Shown here one piece after another: positions 16,724 through 26,696 of a stretch of DNA of 64,000 nt. Position 1 is the first letter of the stretch. Each line of letters starts with the position of its first letter. Under the pieces are notes generated by a model. The model was given only the letters and a program-made list of their open reading frames with translations. It was not told the DNA's origin and did no database searches. This stretch comes from Thalassotalea sediminis (GTDB lineage: Bacteria; Pseudomonadota; Gammaproteobacteria; Enterobacterales; Alteromonadaceae), in the NCBI RefSeq assembly GCF_030295915.1, contig NZ_AP027361.1, positions 682,001-746,000 on the forward strand. Direction: 5' to 3'. A program made the translations under genes and the position numbers.

Positions 16724-17398
16724 ATGAAAATAAACACCATTTTGTTCATTCTAGCAACGTCACTGCCTTTCTCTGCGTTAAGCGAACTTATCGATGAAAA
16801 TGGCAACGTTCTTTCACAGCCCGATTTAGCAAAACTTTCTAACATTTTGGGCGTGTCGATGATGAGCACAAAAAGCGACATTGATAACATGATCGCCACT
16901 AAAGGCAAAAATTGGCAATGTAAGCGATTGGATATACCAAAACAGACAAGGCCACACTCTATCAGATACGCTCTTTGGGAGAGAACATGTCGTTATCAAA
17001 ACCCATCTAACCTTATGCAATCACAGAAGTTTGTCGTTAAAGCTGTTGGCGATACGATTTATCATTTATCGTTTGAAGATCGTATCTTCGATGTGGTTAG
17101 TCTTGATGAGTGGCAAAAGCAACCTGCACAACTAAAAGCGGCTTATGGTGCAGATATCGATCAAGCGCACATAGAAGTGCTAAAAACACAAGACAGTTCA
17201 TCGAAGCTAGCATATAAAGAAATTGATTCTGGGTTGAAAGTGTCAAGCAAAAGTTATTGTTTCGGTAGACCGTTTAATGTTGTTGCCTCTACCAATGTTA
17301 TTAAGCAAACCAATGTTACCACAGCACAGTTTATCGCTGAGTATGCTAATTATTATCCCCTTTGTCCTGAAAAATTTCGAAAAAGAAATCAAAGGTAA
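16724..17398 (+). CDS. Secreted hypothetical protein
   Basis: 224 residues with a signal peptide (MKINTILFILATSLPFSALS). The rest is soluble, with several cysteines (WQCKRLD, ERTCRYQN, SKSYCFGRP, YPLCPEKF) that could form two disulfides in the periplasm. No domain is recognised. AGGGATAAT upstream gives a reasonable ribosome-binding site (16711-16717). The two neighbours are unrelated, so context gives no function. Confidence 0.7.
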   Translation: MKINTILFILATSLPFSALSELIDENGNVLSQPDLAKLSNILGVSMMSTKSDIDNMIATKGKNWQCKRLDIPKQTRPHSIRYALWERTCRYQNPSNLMQSQKFVVKAVGDTIYHLSFEDRIFDVVSLDEWQKQPAQLKAAYGADIDQAHIEVLKTQDSSSKLAYKEIDSGLKVSSKSYCFGRPFNVVASTNVIKQTNVTTAQFIAEYANYYPLCPEKFRKRNQR

Positions 17399-17408
17399 AG
17401 TGAAGCGT

Positions 17409-17488
17409 AAAAATATAAAAATATAAAAATATAAAAATATAAAAATATAAAAATATAAAAATATAAAAATATAAAAATATAGAAATGT
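17409..17488. repeat. Octamer microsatellite (AAAAATAT)9
   Basis: Nine perfect tandem copies of AAAAATAT at 17409-17480, followed by a tenth degenerate copy (AGAAATGT). It lies between the stop of the secreted hypothetical gene and the terminator. Such arrays vary in copy number by slippage. Confidence 0.95.
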
Positions 17489-17490
17489 AG

Positions 17491-17532
17491 AAAGGGGTTA
17501 GTGACTTTATTAAAGTCACTAACCCCTTTTTT
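17491..17532 (+). terminator. Long-stem intrinsic terminator
   Basis: A perfect 19-bp inverted repeat (17491-17509 and 17511-17529, core GGGGTTAGTGACTTTA and its complement) followed by a T-run to 17532. It lies between convergent genes and may act on both strands. Confidence 0.9.
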
Positions 17533-17587
17533 ATTCTAGGTTTCCGGAGGGTATATCGCGTTTATTTTAACCTTTTTAGTCAGCATC

Positions 17588-17662
17588 TCTATTGAAATAC
17601 CTTTAACATTGGTTAATTCAACATATTGAAATTTAAAGGTATTAATCTCAACATATTGAAAT
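17588..17662. repeat. Short direct repeats upstream of the gdhA 3' end
   Basis: TCAACATATTGAAAT occurs at 17618-17632 and again at 17648-17662 (30-bp period), with a partial match (ATTGAAAT) at 17591. An opposed pair ATACCTTTAA (17597-17606) and TTAAAGGTAT (17633-17642) overlaps them. No spacer uniformity or cas genes, so not CRISPR; the role is unknown. Confidence 0.5.
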
Positions 17663-17711
17663 AACTCTGTTTAAGCTTATGAATCATTGTTAATGCTATG
17701 ACTTTTGTGTT

Positions 17712-19064
<1,353 letters not shown>

Positions 19065-19143
19065 TTATGTTTCCTTTGTTATTTCAATGTGTAATCAATA
19101 AAAAATGTTGTTAACCTGTTAAACTTAAGCTCAGGTAATTAAG

Positions 19144-19521
19144 TTATTGAGCAACACTGATTATCTCAACGGTTTGATTTGCGCGTTGAACTTGCCAGTT
19201 AATCCGTTGGCCAACACGTAAACCAATAATTGCAGAGCCGATAGGAGCAAAAATTGAGATTGTATCTTCATACTTATTAATATCGCTGGGCAAACATAAC
19301 GTTTTTGTAAAAATATTATTTGTCTCAAGCACTTTAAATGTTACTTGAGAACCTATAGCTACAACATCTTTAGGTAATGCGTTATTAGCAACTAAGGTCG
19401 CTCTACTAATTTCATCTTCTAATGCCGAAGTCAGTTCTTCTGGTAAACCTTGTTGCGTAATTTGATATTCAATTTCAGCAACGTCAGATCGAGATATGGT
19501 AATTTCTGGTTTATTTTCCAT
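19144..19521 (-). CDS. Rnk-like protein with GreA/GreB C-terminal domain
   Basis: 125 residues. The N-terminal part is a short helical segment, the C-terminal part is the FKBP-like GreA/GreB C domain (VAIGSQVTFKVLE, APIGSAIIGLRVGQRINWQV). This is the architecture of Rnk, which binds RNA polymerase and was described as a regulator of nucleoside diphosphate kinase. It lacks the GreA coiled coil, so it cannot rescue by cleavage. It lies between gdhA and a second, more divergent paralogue on the same strand. Confidence is good on the fold and moderate on the name. Confidence 0.8.
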   Translation of the reverse strand: MENKPEITISRSDVAEIEYQITQQGLPEELTSALEDEISRATLVANNALPKDVVAIGSQVTFKVLETNNIFTKTLCLPSDINKYEDTISIFAPIGSAIIGLRVGQRINWQVQRANQTVEIISVAQ

Positions 19522-19590
19522 AATAAAACTCTTTGGTTAATGCCTGTTAATGTAAACGTTTAAGGGTAATTGATTATTTTTTTGTTGATA

Positions 19591-19971
19591 TTAATCTCCT
19601 ACTTTTAATACTTGCCACAATTCTTGGCCATTAGGTGTGTCTATCGTAAATATGGCGCCTTGTTGCTGCCCTAATAATTCTGTCCCGATGATTGATAAAC
19701 AAGATATTTCTCCCATCTGAGGTCGCGCTTTTTCAGTGCTGACAATTTTTAAGGTGAATGTTTCTTGGATTGCTAAATTCTTCAACACCACTCGACTGCC
19801 TATGGTAATTAAGCTATTAAATCGAGATGCTTTTGATTGACTTATTGCTAAACGAGAAAGAAAAGCATTTAACTTTGTTGGATTCATTAAAATTTTAAAA
19901 CTTATATCTTTAAAAGATGGTTCTGTTCTGCAATCAACTAGCCTAAAAAGGCCGCTAACGTATTTGAGCAC
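19591..19971 (-). CDS. Second GreA/GreB C-terminal-domain (Rnk-like) protein
   Basis: About 126 residues if it starts at GTG (19969-19971), which has GGAG eight bases upstream. A TTG at 20017-20019 would add 16 residues but has no ribosome-binding site. The C-terminal half (VVLKNLAIQETFTLKIV, then ISCLSIIGTELLGQQQGAIFTI) matches the GreA C domain, but the last loop is altered. Placed 69 bp upstream of the rnk-like gene, it is probably a duplicated and diverged copy. Its partner on RNA polymerase is inferred only. Confidence 0.65.
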   Translation of the reverse strand: MLKYVSGLFRLVDCRTEPSFKDISFKILMNPTKLNAFLSRLAISQSKASRFNSLITIGSRVVLKNLAIQETFTLKIVSTEKARPQMGEISCLSIIGTELLGQQQGAIFTIDTPNGQELWQVLKVGD

Positions 19972-20019
19972 GGTAATATCTCCAACCGAACTAGAGCGTG
20001 TTGCATTAGCGATACTCAA

Positions 20020-20433
20020 CGATTGATGAATAATTTGCTCGCTATATTGCGGTAATACACATGAAAGCGTTACGCTCTTATGACTGTAAATAAAATTAAG
20101 AAAATAAAGTGCTAGCCGAACGTAAGGGGTACGTTCGGCTTAAATTGGGAAGGTGAGAGCGTTACTCTTGATGATGTTGATTCTAAATTTTTTAGACATT
20201 TCTACCTCAAAATCGACATCCTAGTATAGACCTAGAAAAATTTTAAACAAGCTTTTCATTTTTTCGTAAACGTCGAATGTGGTCGATAAATGTTATAGCA
20301 CCTCTACATGTCATCGTAAAAATATCTCTTTTTATCGCAATGTTTGCTAAAACTCGCAAATTAATCCCGTGATAGCGCATTTATATTGTGGCTATTTCTT
20401 GCCTATTCCACTATTAGCTTTGATTAGTGGTTA
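20020..20433. other. Gap upstream of the glucan locus, with a strong hairpin
   Basis: No gene. The main element is AGCCGAACGT (20114-20123), AAGGGGT loop, ACGTTCGGCT (20131-20140), a perfect 10-bp stem without a T-run on either side. The rest is A/T-rich and unremarkable. Confidence 0.5.
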
Positions 20434-20490
20434 TTGAACTTTCGCGTTTAGTTCGAACAAAATTTAATCTCGAAAGTTCAACAGGCCCTA
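20434..20490. mobile_element. Collapsed copy of the MITE found at 3849-4116
   Basis: Read on the minus strand, it begins TAGGGCCTGTTGAACTTTCG and continues with the same 45 bases as the left end of the larger element. It then passes from TAAACGC straight into GCGAAAGTTCAA, the right end. The interior has been lost, with the join at a TAAACGC direct repeat present at both sides of the deleted part in the full copy. The far terminal CAGACCCTAA is missing. About 57 bp remain. Confidence 0.75.
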
Positions 20491-20634
20491 ATCAAAAGCC
20501 TAAATTAGCAAAGTCATGTGACTGCAAGATAAATAAAAACAAAGTCACAAAATTGGTGGGGGAGACGTTCGGTTTACTATGCTACATAGAAACACGGATG
20601 AAAAGCCTGCTTTGTCTAAAGTGGAAATAACAAT

Positions 20635-23547
20635 ATGAATACAACAAACAAAATATTAAAATTGTTGCTTGCAAGTTCGGCTGCTGCCTTAATTGGTTGT
20701 GGTGGCGGTGCAGAAACAAGCACATCTTCAACAAGCGTTGAGCCAACGCAACCGGTTTCAGATTGGCAAATGATCTGGAATGATGAATTCGACACAAATG
20801 TTATCGACAGCCAAAAGTGGACGCACGAAGTCAACTGTATGGGTGGTGGTAACAATGAAAAGCAATGTTACACCGATAGTGCTGAAAACTCTTACATAAA
20901 TGACGGTATCTTACATATTGTCGCTTTACCTGCAGAAGAAGGTGCAGAGCTTCCTTACACCTCGGCACGTCTGAGCAGTAAATATAAAGGCGACTTTAAG
21001 TACGGTCGATTTGAAATGCGGGCTAAATTACCAAGTGGTCAAGGTAGTTGGCCCGCATTTTGGATGCTGCCAACGGATGAATTTTATGGCGGTTGGCCAA
21101 AATCTGGCGAAATCGACATCGTTGAAGCTGTGAATTTGAAAGTGGCTAATGCTGATGGTGAAGTAGAGAATAACATTCATGGAACATTGCATTATGGTAA
21201 AGATTGGCCAGACAATAGTTCGAGTGGTAGAGCATATCAATTACCGGCGGGTGTAAACCCAGCTGATGACTTTCATACCTATGCGATTGAATGGCAAGAA
21301 GGTGAAATTCGTTGGTATGTGGATGATTACTTATATCAAACGCAACGACGTTCAACGGTAAGGTTTAACAGTAAAGATGAACCAGTTGGTTTATCTCATC
21401 GTGGTTGGTTTACTGAATATTTTGATCAAGGTAGCGGTGAATTAACAACACATTGGGATAATGCGCCGTTCGATCAAGAGTTCCATTTATTACTGAACTT
21501 AGCGGTAGGTGGTGACTGGCCTGAGAATGTCAATAATTTAGGTATTGATGCCTCAGCATTTACAGAAGGTCAACATTACGAGATTGATTATGTTCGTGTT
21601 TATCAATGTCAGCAGAACCCTGACACGGGTAAAGGCTGTGAAACCGTTCGCGGAGGCTACGACAGCTTAGATGATGCACTTGAAGAAGGTGATGCGCCAA
21701 TTCCGTCACCGCCTTCTACAGGAGTACCGCAAAACCTAACTATTTTTGATGGCACTGCGAATGTAAATTGGCCAGCATGGGATTGCTGTGGTGGTTCAAC
21801 ACCTATGATTGTTGAAGATGCTGAACAAGGTGATGTAATGGAGTTTATGGTAGGGGCAACACCTACAGTAAATGGTTTTACTTCACGTGAAGAATTTATT
21901 ACCGATCCTACTGGTAAACCATCACCCTTTGATGCAAGTCCTATTGTTGATACGGGAACACTTAGCTTTATGATGAAAGTTGAGTCGTTGCCAAATGTCG
22001 CGGATGCACCATGGTTGTTAAAAGTTGAAAGCCAAGGCGCTAGCACTGCTGCTGAAATTTCTCTTTCAGAAAGTGAAGAAGGCGTAGCACCTGTAGCTGG
22101 ACAGTGGCAAACATACACTTTTTCGTTAAAAACACTTGCTGATGCAGGCTTAGATGTTAGTGCAATTGATGTTGTTATGATTTTTCCTGCTTGGGGAAGT
22201 GGCGAAGGCGCTGTTTATCGAGTTGCCGATTTAACAATTGGAGCAGATTTCGCTGCGCCGTCGCTTACTGTGTTTACTGATGAAGAGAAAGCGAGCTGGC
22301 CTTTATGGGATTGTTGTGGTGGCAGCACGCCAATGGTTGTTATTGATGAGGATGAGGCTCATGGTGCGGTTGCTGAATTTGCTATAGGCGCAACACCAAC
22401 AGTTATGGGCTTTGCTTCCCGTGCTGAGTTTATTTCGGCTCCAGATGTAGAACCTGAACCGTTTGATGCAAGTGCTATATTGTCGAATGGTGTAATTCAA
22501 TTTGATATGAAAATAACGTCAGCTCCTAATATAGCTGATGCTGCTTGGTTATTTAAAGTTGAAAGCGATAATGCCGCATCGGCGGTTGAGCTTGATTTGT
22601 CTGCAAGTGTTGAAGGTGTATCACCAACAACCGGTCAATGGCAAACATATACCTTTAACTTGGCAGATTTAGCCAATGCTGGGTTAGATGTAAGTGCGAT
22701 TGATGTATTAATGATTTTTCCGGCTTGGGGCAGTGGTGATGGCGCAATATACCGTGTTGATAATGTAAAAATCTACGACCCTAACGCTTCGACAGGCTTT
22801 AACGGGCACGTGTTATTTGCAGAACAAGCATTAGAACAATGGAGTATTTGGGATTGTTGCGGCGGTTCTACACCAACGATTGAAAATGATGATACAGAGC
22901 ATGGTTTAACGGCTGAATTTGTCATTGGTTCAACACCAACCGTTATGGGGTTGCTCGCTGACGATGATGTGTATTTAGATGCTTCAAGTTTATTACTTAA
23001 TGGTGTTGTACAATTTGAAATGAAAATAGAATCAGCACCGAATGATAGCAGTGCCGCATGGTTGTTTAAAATAGAAGCTGGTGATGCCACTACCGCTGTT
23101 GAGCTTAATCTCAGTGATAGCATGGAAGGCGTTGTTCCGGTTGTGGGTGAATGGCAAACTTATACCTATTCTTTACAAGACTTATTTGACGCTGGTTTAG
23201 ATATTAGTCAAATAGATGTAGTGATGGTATTTCCTGCATGGGGCAGTGGTGAAGGTGCAGTTTATCGTTTAGATAATGTGATGATCTATGACCCAAATAC
23301 CGTACCTCAATCACAAAAACTGGCCTTTAAAGCGGCCATGAAAACTTCATTACCAAGTTTTAATGCTTTTACTCATATTGCAGTAAGTGATCTCGATTTA
23401 TTGCAACCATTTACCTTTTCGTTAGTTGACATTGTTAACGCTAGCTCTGCTGCGCAAGCTGATAGTCAGACCATACTGCCTTTAGAAATAGAGAAAGAGC
23501 AACACAGTATGAATGAGATCATGCGCACTGCAGTAGCTACATCGTAA
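20635..23547 (+). CDS. GH16 endo-beta-1,3-glucanase (laminarinase-type) lipoprotein with three C-terminal repeats
   Basis: 970 residues. Signal peptide with lipobox LIGC, so surface- or outer-membrane-anchored. The GH16 domain spans about 42-330, with catalytic motif GEIDIVE (nucleophile Glu159, Asp161, acid/base Glu164) and W-rich substrate-binding segments, typical of laminarinases. It would cut internal bonds in beta-1,3-glucan. Three tandem domains of about 170 residues follow (about 369-540, 543-712, 725-888). Each starts with a WDCCGGSTP motif and ends with WQTYTFSL...AGLDVS and FPAWGSGEGAVYR-like segments; they look like jelly-roll carbohydrate-binding modules. It heads the glucan locus and has GGAAATAA as ribosome-binding site. 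Confidence 0.92.
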   Translation: MNTTNKILKLLLASSAAALIGCGGGAETSTSSTSVEPTQPVSDWQMIWNDEFDTNVIDSQKWTHEVNCMGGGNNEKQCYTDSAENSYINDGILHIVALPAEEGAELPYTSARLSSKYKGDFKYGRFEMRAKLPSGQGSWPAFWMLPTDEFYGGWPKSGEIDIVEAVNLKVANADGEVENNIHGTLHYGKDWPDNSSSGRAYQLPAGVNPADDFHTYAIEWQEGEIRWYVDDYLYQTQRRSTVRFNSKDEPVGLSHRGWFTEYFDQGSGELTTHWDNAPFDQEFHLLLNLAVGGDWPENVNNLGIDASAFTEGQHYEIDYVRVYQCQQNPDTGKGCETVRGGYDSLDDALEEGDAPIPSPPSTGVPQNLTIFDGTANVNWPAWDCCGGSTPMIVEDAEQGDVMEFMVGATPTVNGFTSREEFITDPTGKPSPFDASPIVDTGTLSFMMKVESLPNVADAPWLLKVESQGASTAAEISLSESEEGVAPVAGQWQTYTFSLKTLADAGLDVSAIDVVMIFPAWGSGEGAVYRVADLTIGADFAAPSLTVFTDEEKASWPLWDCCGGSTPMVVIDEDEAHGAVAEFAIGATPTVMGFASRAEFISAPDVEPEPFDASAILSNGVIQFDMKITSAPNIADAAWLFKVESDNAASAVELDLSASVEGVSPTTGQWQTYTFNLADLANAGLDVSAIDVLMIFPAWGSGDGAIYRVDNVKIYDPNASTGFNGHVLFAEQALEQWSIWDCCGGSTPTIENDDTEHGLTAEFVIGSTPTVMGLLADDDVYLDASSLLLNGVVQFEMKIESAPNDSSAAWLFKIEAGDATTAVELNLSDSMEGVVPVVGEWQTYTYSLQDLFDAGLDISQIDVVMVFPAWGSGEGAVYRLDNVMIYDPNTVPQSQKLAFKAAMKTSLPSFNAFTHIAVSDLDLLQPFTFSLVDIVNASSAAQADSQTILPLEIEKEQHSMNEIMRTAVATS

Positions 23548-23619
23548 CACTTGGAATTTAACGACTTGATGACAACGAAGTCATCAATTCAATAATAATT
23601 TTGAATAAGTAGGGTAAAG

Positions 23620-26583
23620 ATGAATATTACAACATTTACAAAATCACCAATAGCACTCGCTTTGTCAGCTGTGCTTACCGCGTCAGTAAGTCAAGTAGCA
23701 CTTGCAGAGCAAACGTCAGACGCTAAAACAGACAACGTTGAAATTATTGAAGTAAAAGGTATTAAAGGCAGTTTAGTCCGTGCAATGAACGTAAAAAGGG
23801 ACATGTCAGGGGTTGTGGACGCTATTTCAGCAGAAGAAATGGGTAAGTTTCCTGATACTAACCTTGCCGAATCATTACAGCGCATTACCGGGGTTTCTGT
23901 AAGCCGAAGTAACGGTGAGGGGAGCCAGATCACGGTGCGTGGTTTTGGTCCTGATTTCAACTTAATTACACTCAATGGACGTCAAATGCCTGGCACAGGT
24001 AATACACGTTCATACAGTTTAGAAAATCTTGCATCAGACGGTGTTTCTGCACTTGAGGTGTATAAGACTGCACGTGCAGAAAATCCAAGTGGTGGTTTAG
24101 GGGCAACTGTTAATATTGTTACTCGTAAACCGCTGGCAAGTCCTGGAGAGCGTTACAGTTTATCTGGTAAAGCAATTCACGATACTTCAAATGAAGAAAA
24201 CAGTGATGTTACACCTGAGTTCTCTGCACTTTATTCAAATACCTTTTTAGACGATACCTTAGGTGTAGCGTTTTCTTTTACACATCATGAACGTGACTTT
24301 CAAAAACAACTGGCTAATATCCAAGGTTGGCAAGCAAACGTTGCATTACCAACAAATTTAGATGACGACAAAGTAGTTGATCCACGTCCATTAGATGATG
24401 AAGGTAATCGAGTGGGAAATCATTTTTTTCCTCGTGATATGAATTACGGTATCGAGAATTTAGAGAGAGATAGAACCAATGGCCACGTTACTATTCAGTA
24501 TATGCCAATTGAATCACTTATCGTTTCACTTGACTATATTCGTACAGAAGCGACTACAGGTGTAAATTCTATTGGCTGGGGCTTATGGAACGACTACGGT
24601 GGTAATATCAATGCTTATGAAATTGATGAAAATGGTACCGTTGTTTATGCCGATATAAGTGGTAATGATGGCTCATACACTGCATCAAGAGGAACAACAG
24701 ATGTAGAAGAGGAATCAATAGGGCTTAATTTTGACTGGCAAGTAACAGATACATTAAATATTGTACTTGATTATCACGACTCTTCTAGTGAAATTGATAA
24801 CGGTGGTGATGACGGATTAGGCAGTTTTGGTTCTTTGGTACTGGGATCTGATCAGTTAAGAACGAAAACTTATGATTATCGCAACGGCGATATCCCGCGT
24901 GCAGAAATCTATTGGAATAATGGCACAACGGAACTAGCACCAGGAGAAATTGACTCTCATTTCAGTCAGTTTATTCATTCTCCAGGAAAGTCCGAAATAG
25001 AGCAGGTACAGTTACACGGTACGTGGGAAAATGATGCATTCGACATTCCACTTGTTCAAGTGAAGTTTGGTGGTGCCTATACAGATCAACGTATGGGTGG
25101 TTCTCACGCATGGAGCGGTTTAATTGGTGGCTTTTTGTTTAACCCATCATGGCCTGAAATGTTTCCAGACGGTATGTTCACTAAACACAGCACTAACAAC
25201 TTCTTGGATGAATTTGGTAGTGGCGGGGCTAACTTGACACCGAGTTATTACTACACCTTTGATTTTGATGAAGTGGTTGCTCGTTCAGAAGCTTTTTTAA
25301 CCAATGAGCTTTTAGGTGGTGACGATTATTTTGCTACAACGGCTTACCATGATATGGGGACATTAACTGAAGGCTCTGTACAAGAAGAAACAAAAAGTGT
25401 GTATGTACAATCGCAATGGGAATTTGACGTTGCTGATTACCCTGTACAATTAAACATTGGTGTGCGTTATGAAGAAACAGACGTGACCAGTAATGTGCTT
25501 CAGCCAGTGCCTACTACGGTATGGTGGAAAGGTGGCAGTGAGTGGCATACACAATATTTGCCGGGAGATGCTAACTTTCTTAAGCAAACTGGTGAACACG
25601 ATGTGTTCCTTCCTATGATTGATTTAAAAGTAGAGCTTACTGATGAAATTGTTGCTCGCGCTTCTTGGGGGAAAACCATTACACGTGCACCATTAGGGGA
25701 TTTAGCTGGCGGCAGAAGTTTGTCTGGTAGCCCTAAAATTGGTTCTCGAAATGGTGGTGAAGGTAATACCAACCTACAACCATTCGAATCTACCAATTTT
25801 GATCTGAGCTTAGAGTATTACTATGACGAAGCAAGTTATGCATCAGTTGGTTACTTTAGAAAAGATGTAGAAAACTTTATTGGTAGTCAAATCGTCTCTA
25901 CAACCATTGATGGCTTTCACGATATTTATCTTGGCCCTCGCTGGAACCAAGCGGTAGCTAATATTGAAGGACGAGGTGAGCAAGCAACTAATGATGCAAT
26001 ATTTGCTGAAATACAGGCAAATGGATCAGCGTTAAATGAACAAGGTTATTTAACGCCTTCTTCGGAAGACCCATTAATTACTTGGGATATACGTCGACCA
26101 TTTAACGCGCCTGATACTAAAACGGTTGATGGTTTTGAAATTGCGTTTCAACATTTGTTTGGAGAAACGGGTTTTGGTCTTGGTATTAATGGCACCATTG
26201 TTGAAGGTGACGTCGAATTCGATGTTAATAGCTTAGAACAACAAACACCACTAACGGGTCTTAGTGATTCGGCAAACTTCCAAGCCTTTTACGAAAAAAA
26301 TGGTCTGTCAATTAAAGCAACTTACGCTTGGCGTGATGAATACTTGATTGGCGTAGGTCAAAACGAAGGGTCTTCAGATAACCCACCTCAGTTTGCTAAA
26401 GCGTTTGGACAATGGGATTTAAGCGTTAATTATGATGTTGATGAGCAAACAACGGTATTTTTTGAAGGTATAAATATCAATAACGAGACAGAACAGGGCT
26501 ATGGCCGTTATGAAGAGCAGTTTCTTTTTGCTCGCCAGTACGGCCCTCGCTATGTTGTCGGTTTTAGATATAGCTTTCAATAG
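23620..26583 (+). CDS. TonB-dependent outer-membrane receptor
   Basis: 987 residues. Signal peptide (MNITTFTKSPIALALSAVLTASVSQVALA), then the plug domain with the motifs KGSLVRAMNVKRDMSGVVDAIS, FPDTNLAESLQRITGVSVSR and GFGPDFNLITLNGRQMPG (about 45-130), then a long beta-barrel ending in FRYSF, the C-terminal aromatic needed for barrel assembly. It is of the type found in polysaccharide utilisation loci. It lies 72 bp after the GH16 gene, so it probably imports the oligosaccharides released by it. A terminator follows, separating it partly from the permease. Confidence 0.94.
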   Translation: MNITTFTKSPIALALSAVLTASVSQVALAEQTSDAKTDNVEIIEVKGIKGSLVRAMNVKRDMSGVVDAISAEEMGKFPDTNLAESLQRITGVSVSRSNGEGSQITVRGFGPDFNLITLNGRQMPGTGNTRSYSLENLASDGVSALEVYKTARAENPSGGLGATVNIVTRKPLASPGERYSLSGKAIHDTSNEENSDVTPEFSALYSNTFLDDTLGVAFSFTHHERDFQKQLANIQGWQANVALPTNLDDDKVVDPRPLDDEGNRVGNHFFPRDMNYGIENLERDRTNGHVTIQYMPIESLIVSLDYIRTEATTGVNSIGWGLWNDYGGNINAYEIDENGTVVYADISGNDGSYTASRGTTDVEEESIGLNFDWQVTDTLNIVLDYHDSSSEIDNGGDDGLGSFGSLVLGSDQLRTKTYDYRNGDIPRAEIYWNNGTTELAPGEIDSHFSQFIHSPGKSEIEQVQLHGTWENDAFDIPLVQVKFGGAYTDQRMGGSHAWSGLIGGFLFNPSWPEMFPDGMFTKHSTNNFLDEFGSGGANLTPSYYYTFDFDEVVARSEAFLTNELLGGDDYFATTAYHDMGTLTEGSVQEETKSVYVQSQWEFDVADYPVQLNIGVRYEETDVTSNVLQPVPTTVWWKGGSEWHTQYLPGDANFLKQTGEHDVFLPMIDLKVELTDEIVARASWGKTITRAPLGDLAGGRSLSGSPKIGSRNGGEGNTNLQPFESTNFDLSLEYYYDEASYASVGYFRKDVENFIGSQIVSTTIDGFHDIYLGPRWNQAVANIEGRGEQATNDAIFAEIQANGSALNEQGYLTPSSEDPLITWDIRRPFNAPDTKTVDGFEIAFQHLFGETGFGLGINGTIVEGDVEFDVNSLEQQTPLTGLSDSANFQAFYEKNGLSIKATYAWRDEYLIGVGQNEGSSDNPPQFAKAFGQWDLSVNYDVDEQTTVFFEGININNETEQGYGRYEEQFLFARQYGPRYVVGFRYSFQ

Positions 26584-26593
26584 CACCAACGTT

Positions 26594-26651
26594 ATTCGGC
26601 GGTAAATGTTGCCGCCGAATATTTTTTATTGTCGAGCGTTCTCGCTCGACT
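26594..26651 (+). terminator. Terminator after the TonB-dependent receptor, followed by a second hairpin
   Basis: ATTCGGCGG/CCGCCGAAT (26594-26602, 26612-26620) followed by ATTTTTTATT. A second perfect 8-bp hairpin, GTCGAGCG-TTCT-CGCTCGAC (26631-26650), follows. The pair would reduce expression of the permease and GH3 genes relative to the receptor. Confidence 0.85.
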
Positions 26652-26696
26652 TTGACCTAAGTCCTAACGACGATATTATCTTTATAGGAGCGCTTT

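Noticed and set aside
17588-17662. CRISPR-like array from the repeated TCAACATATTGAAAT
   Set aside because: Only two full copies with a 15-bp repeat and no cas genes; too short and few.
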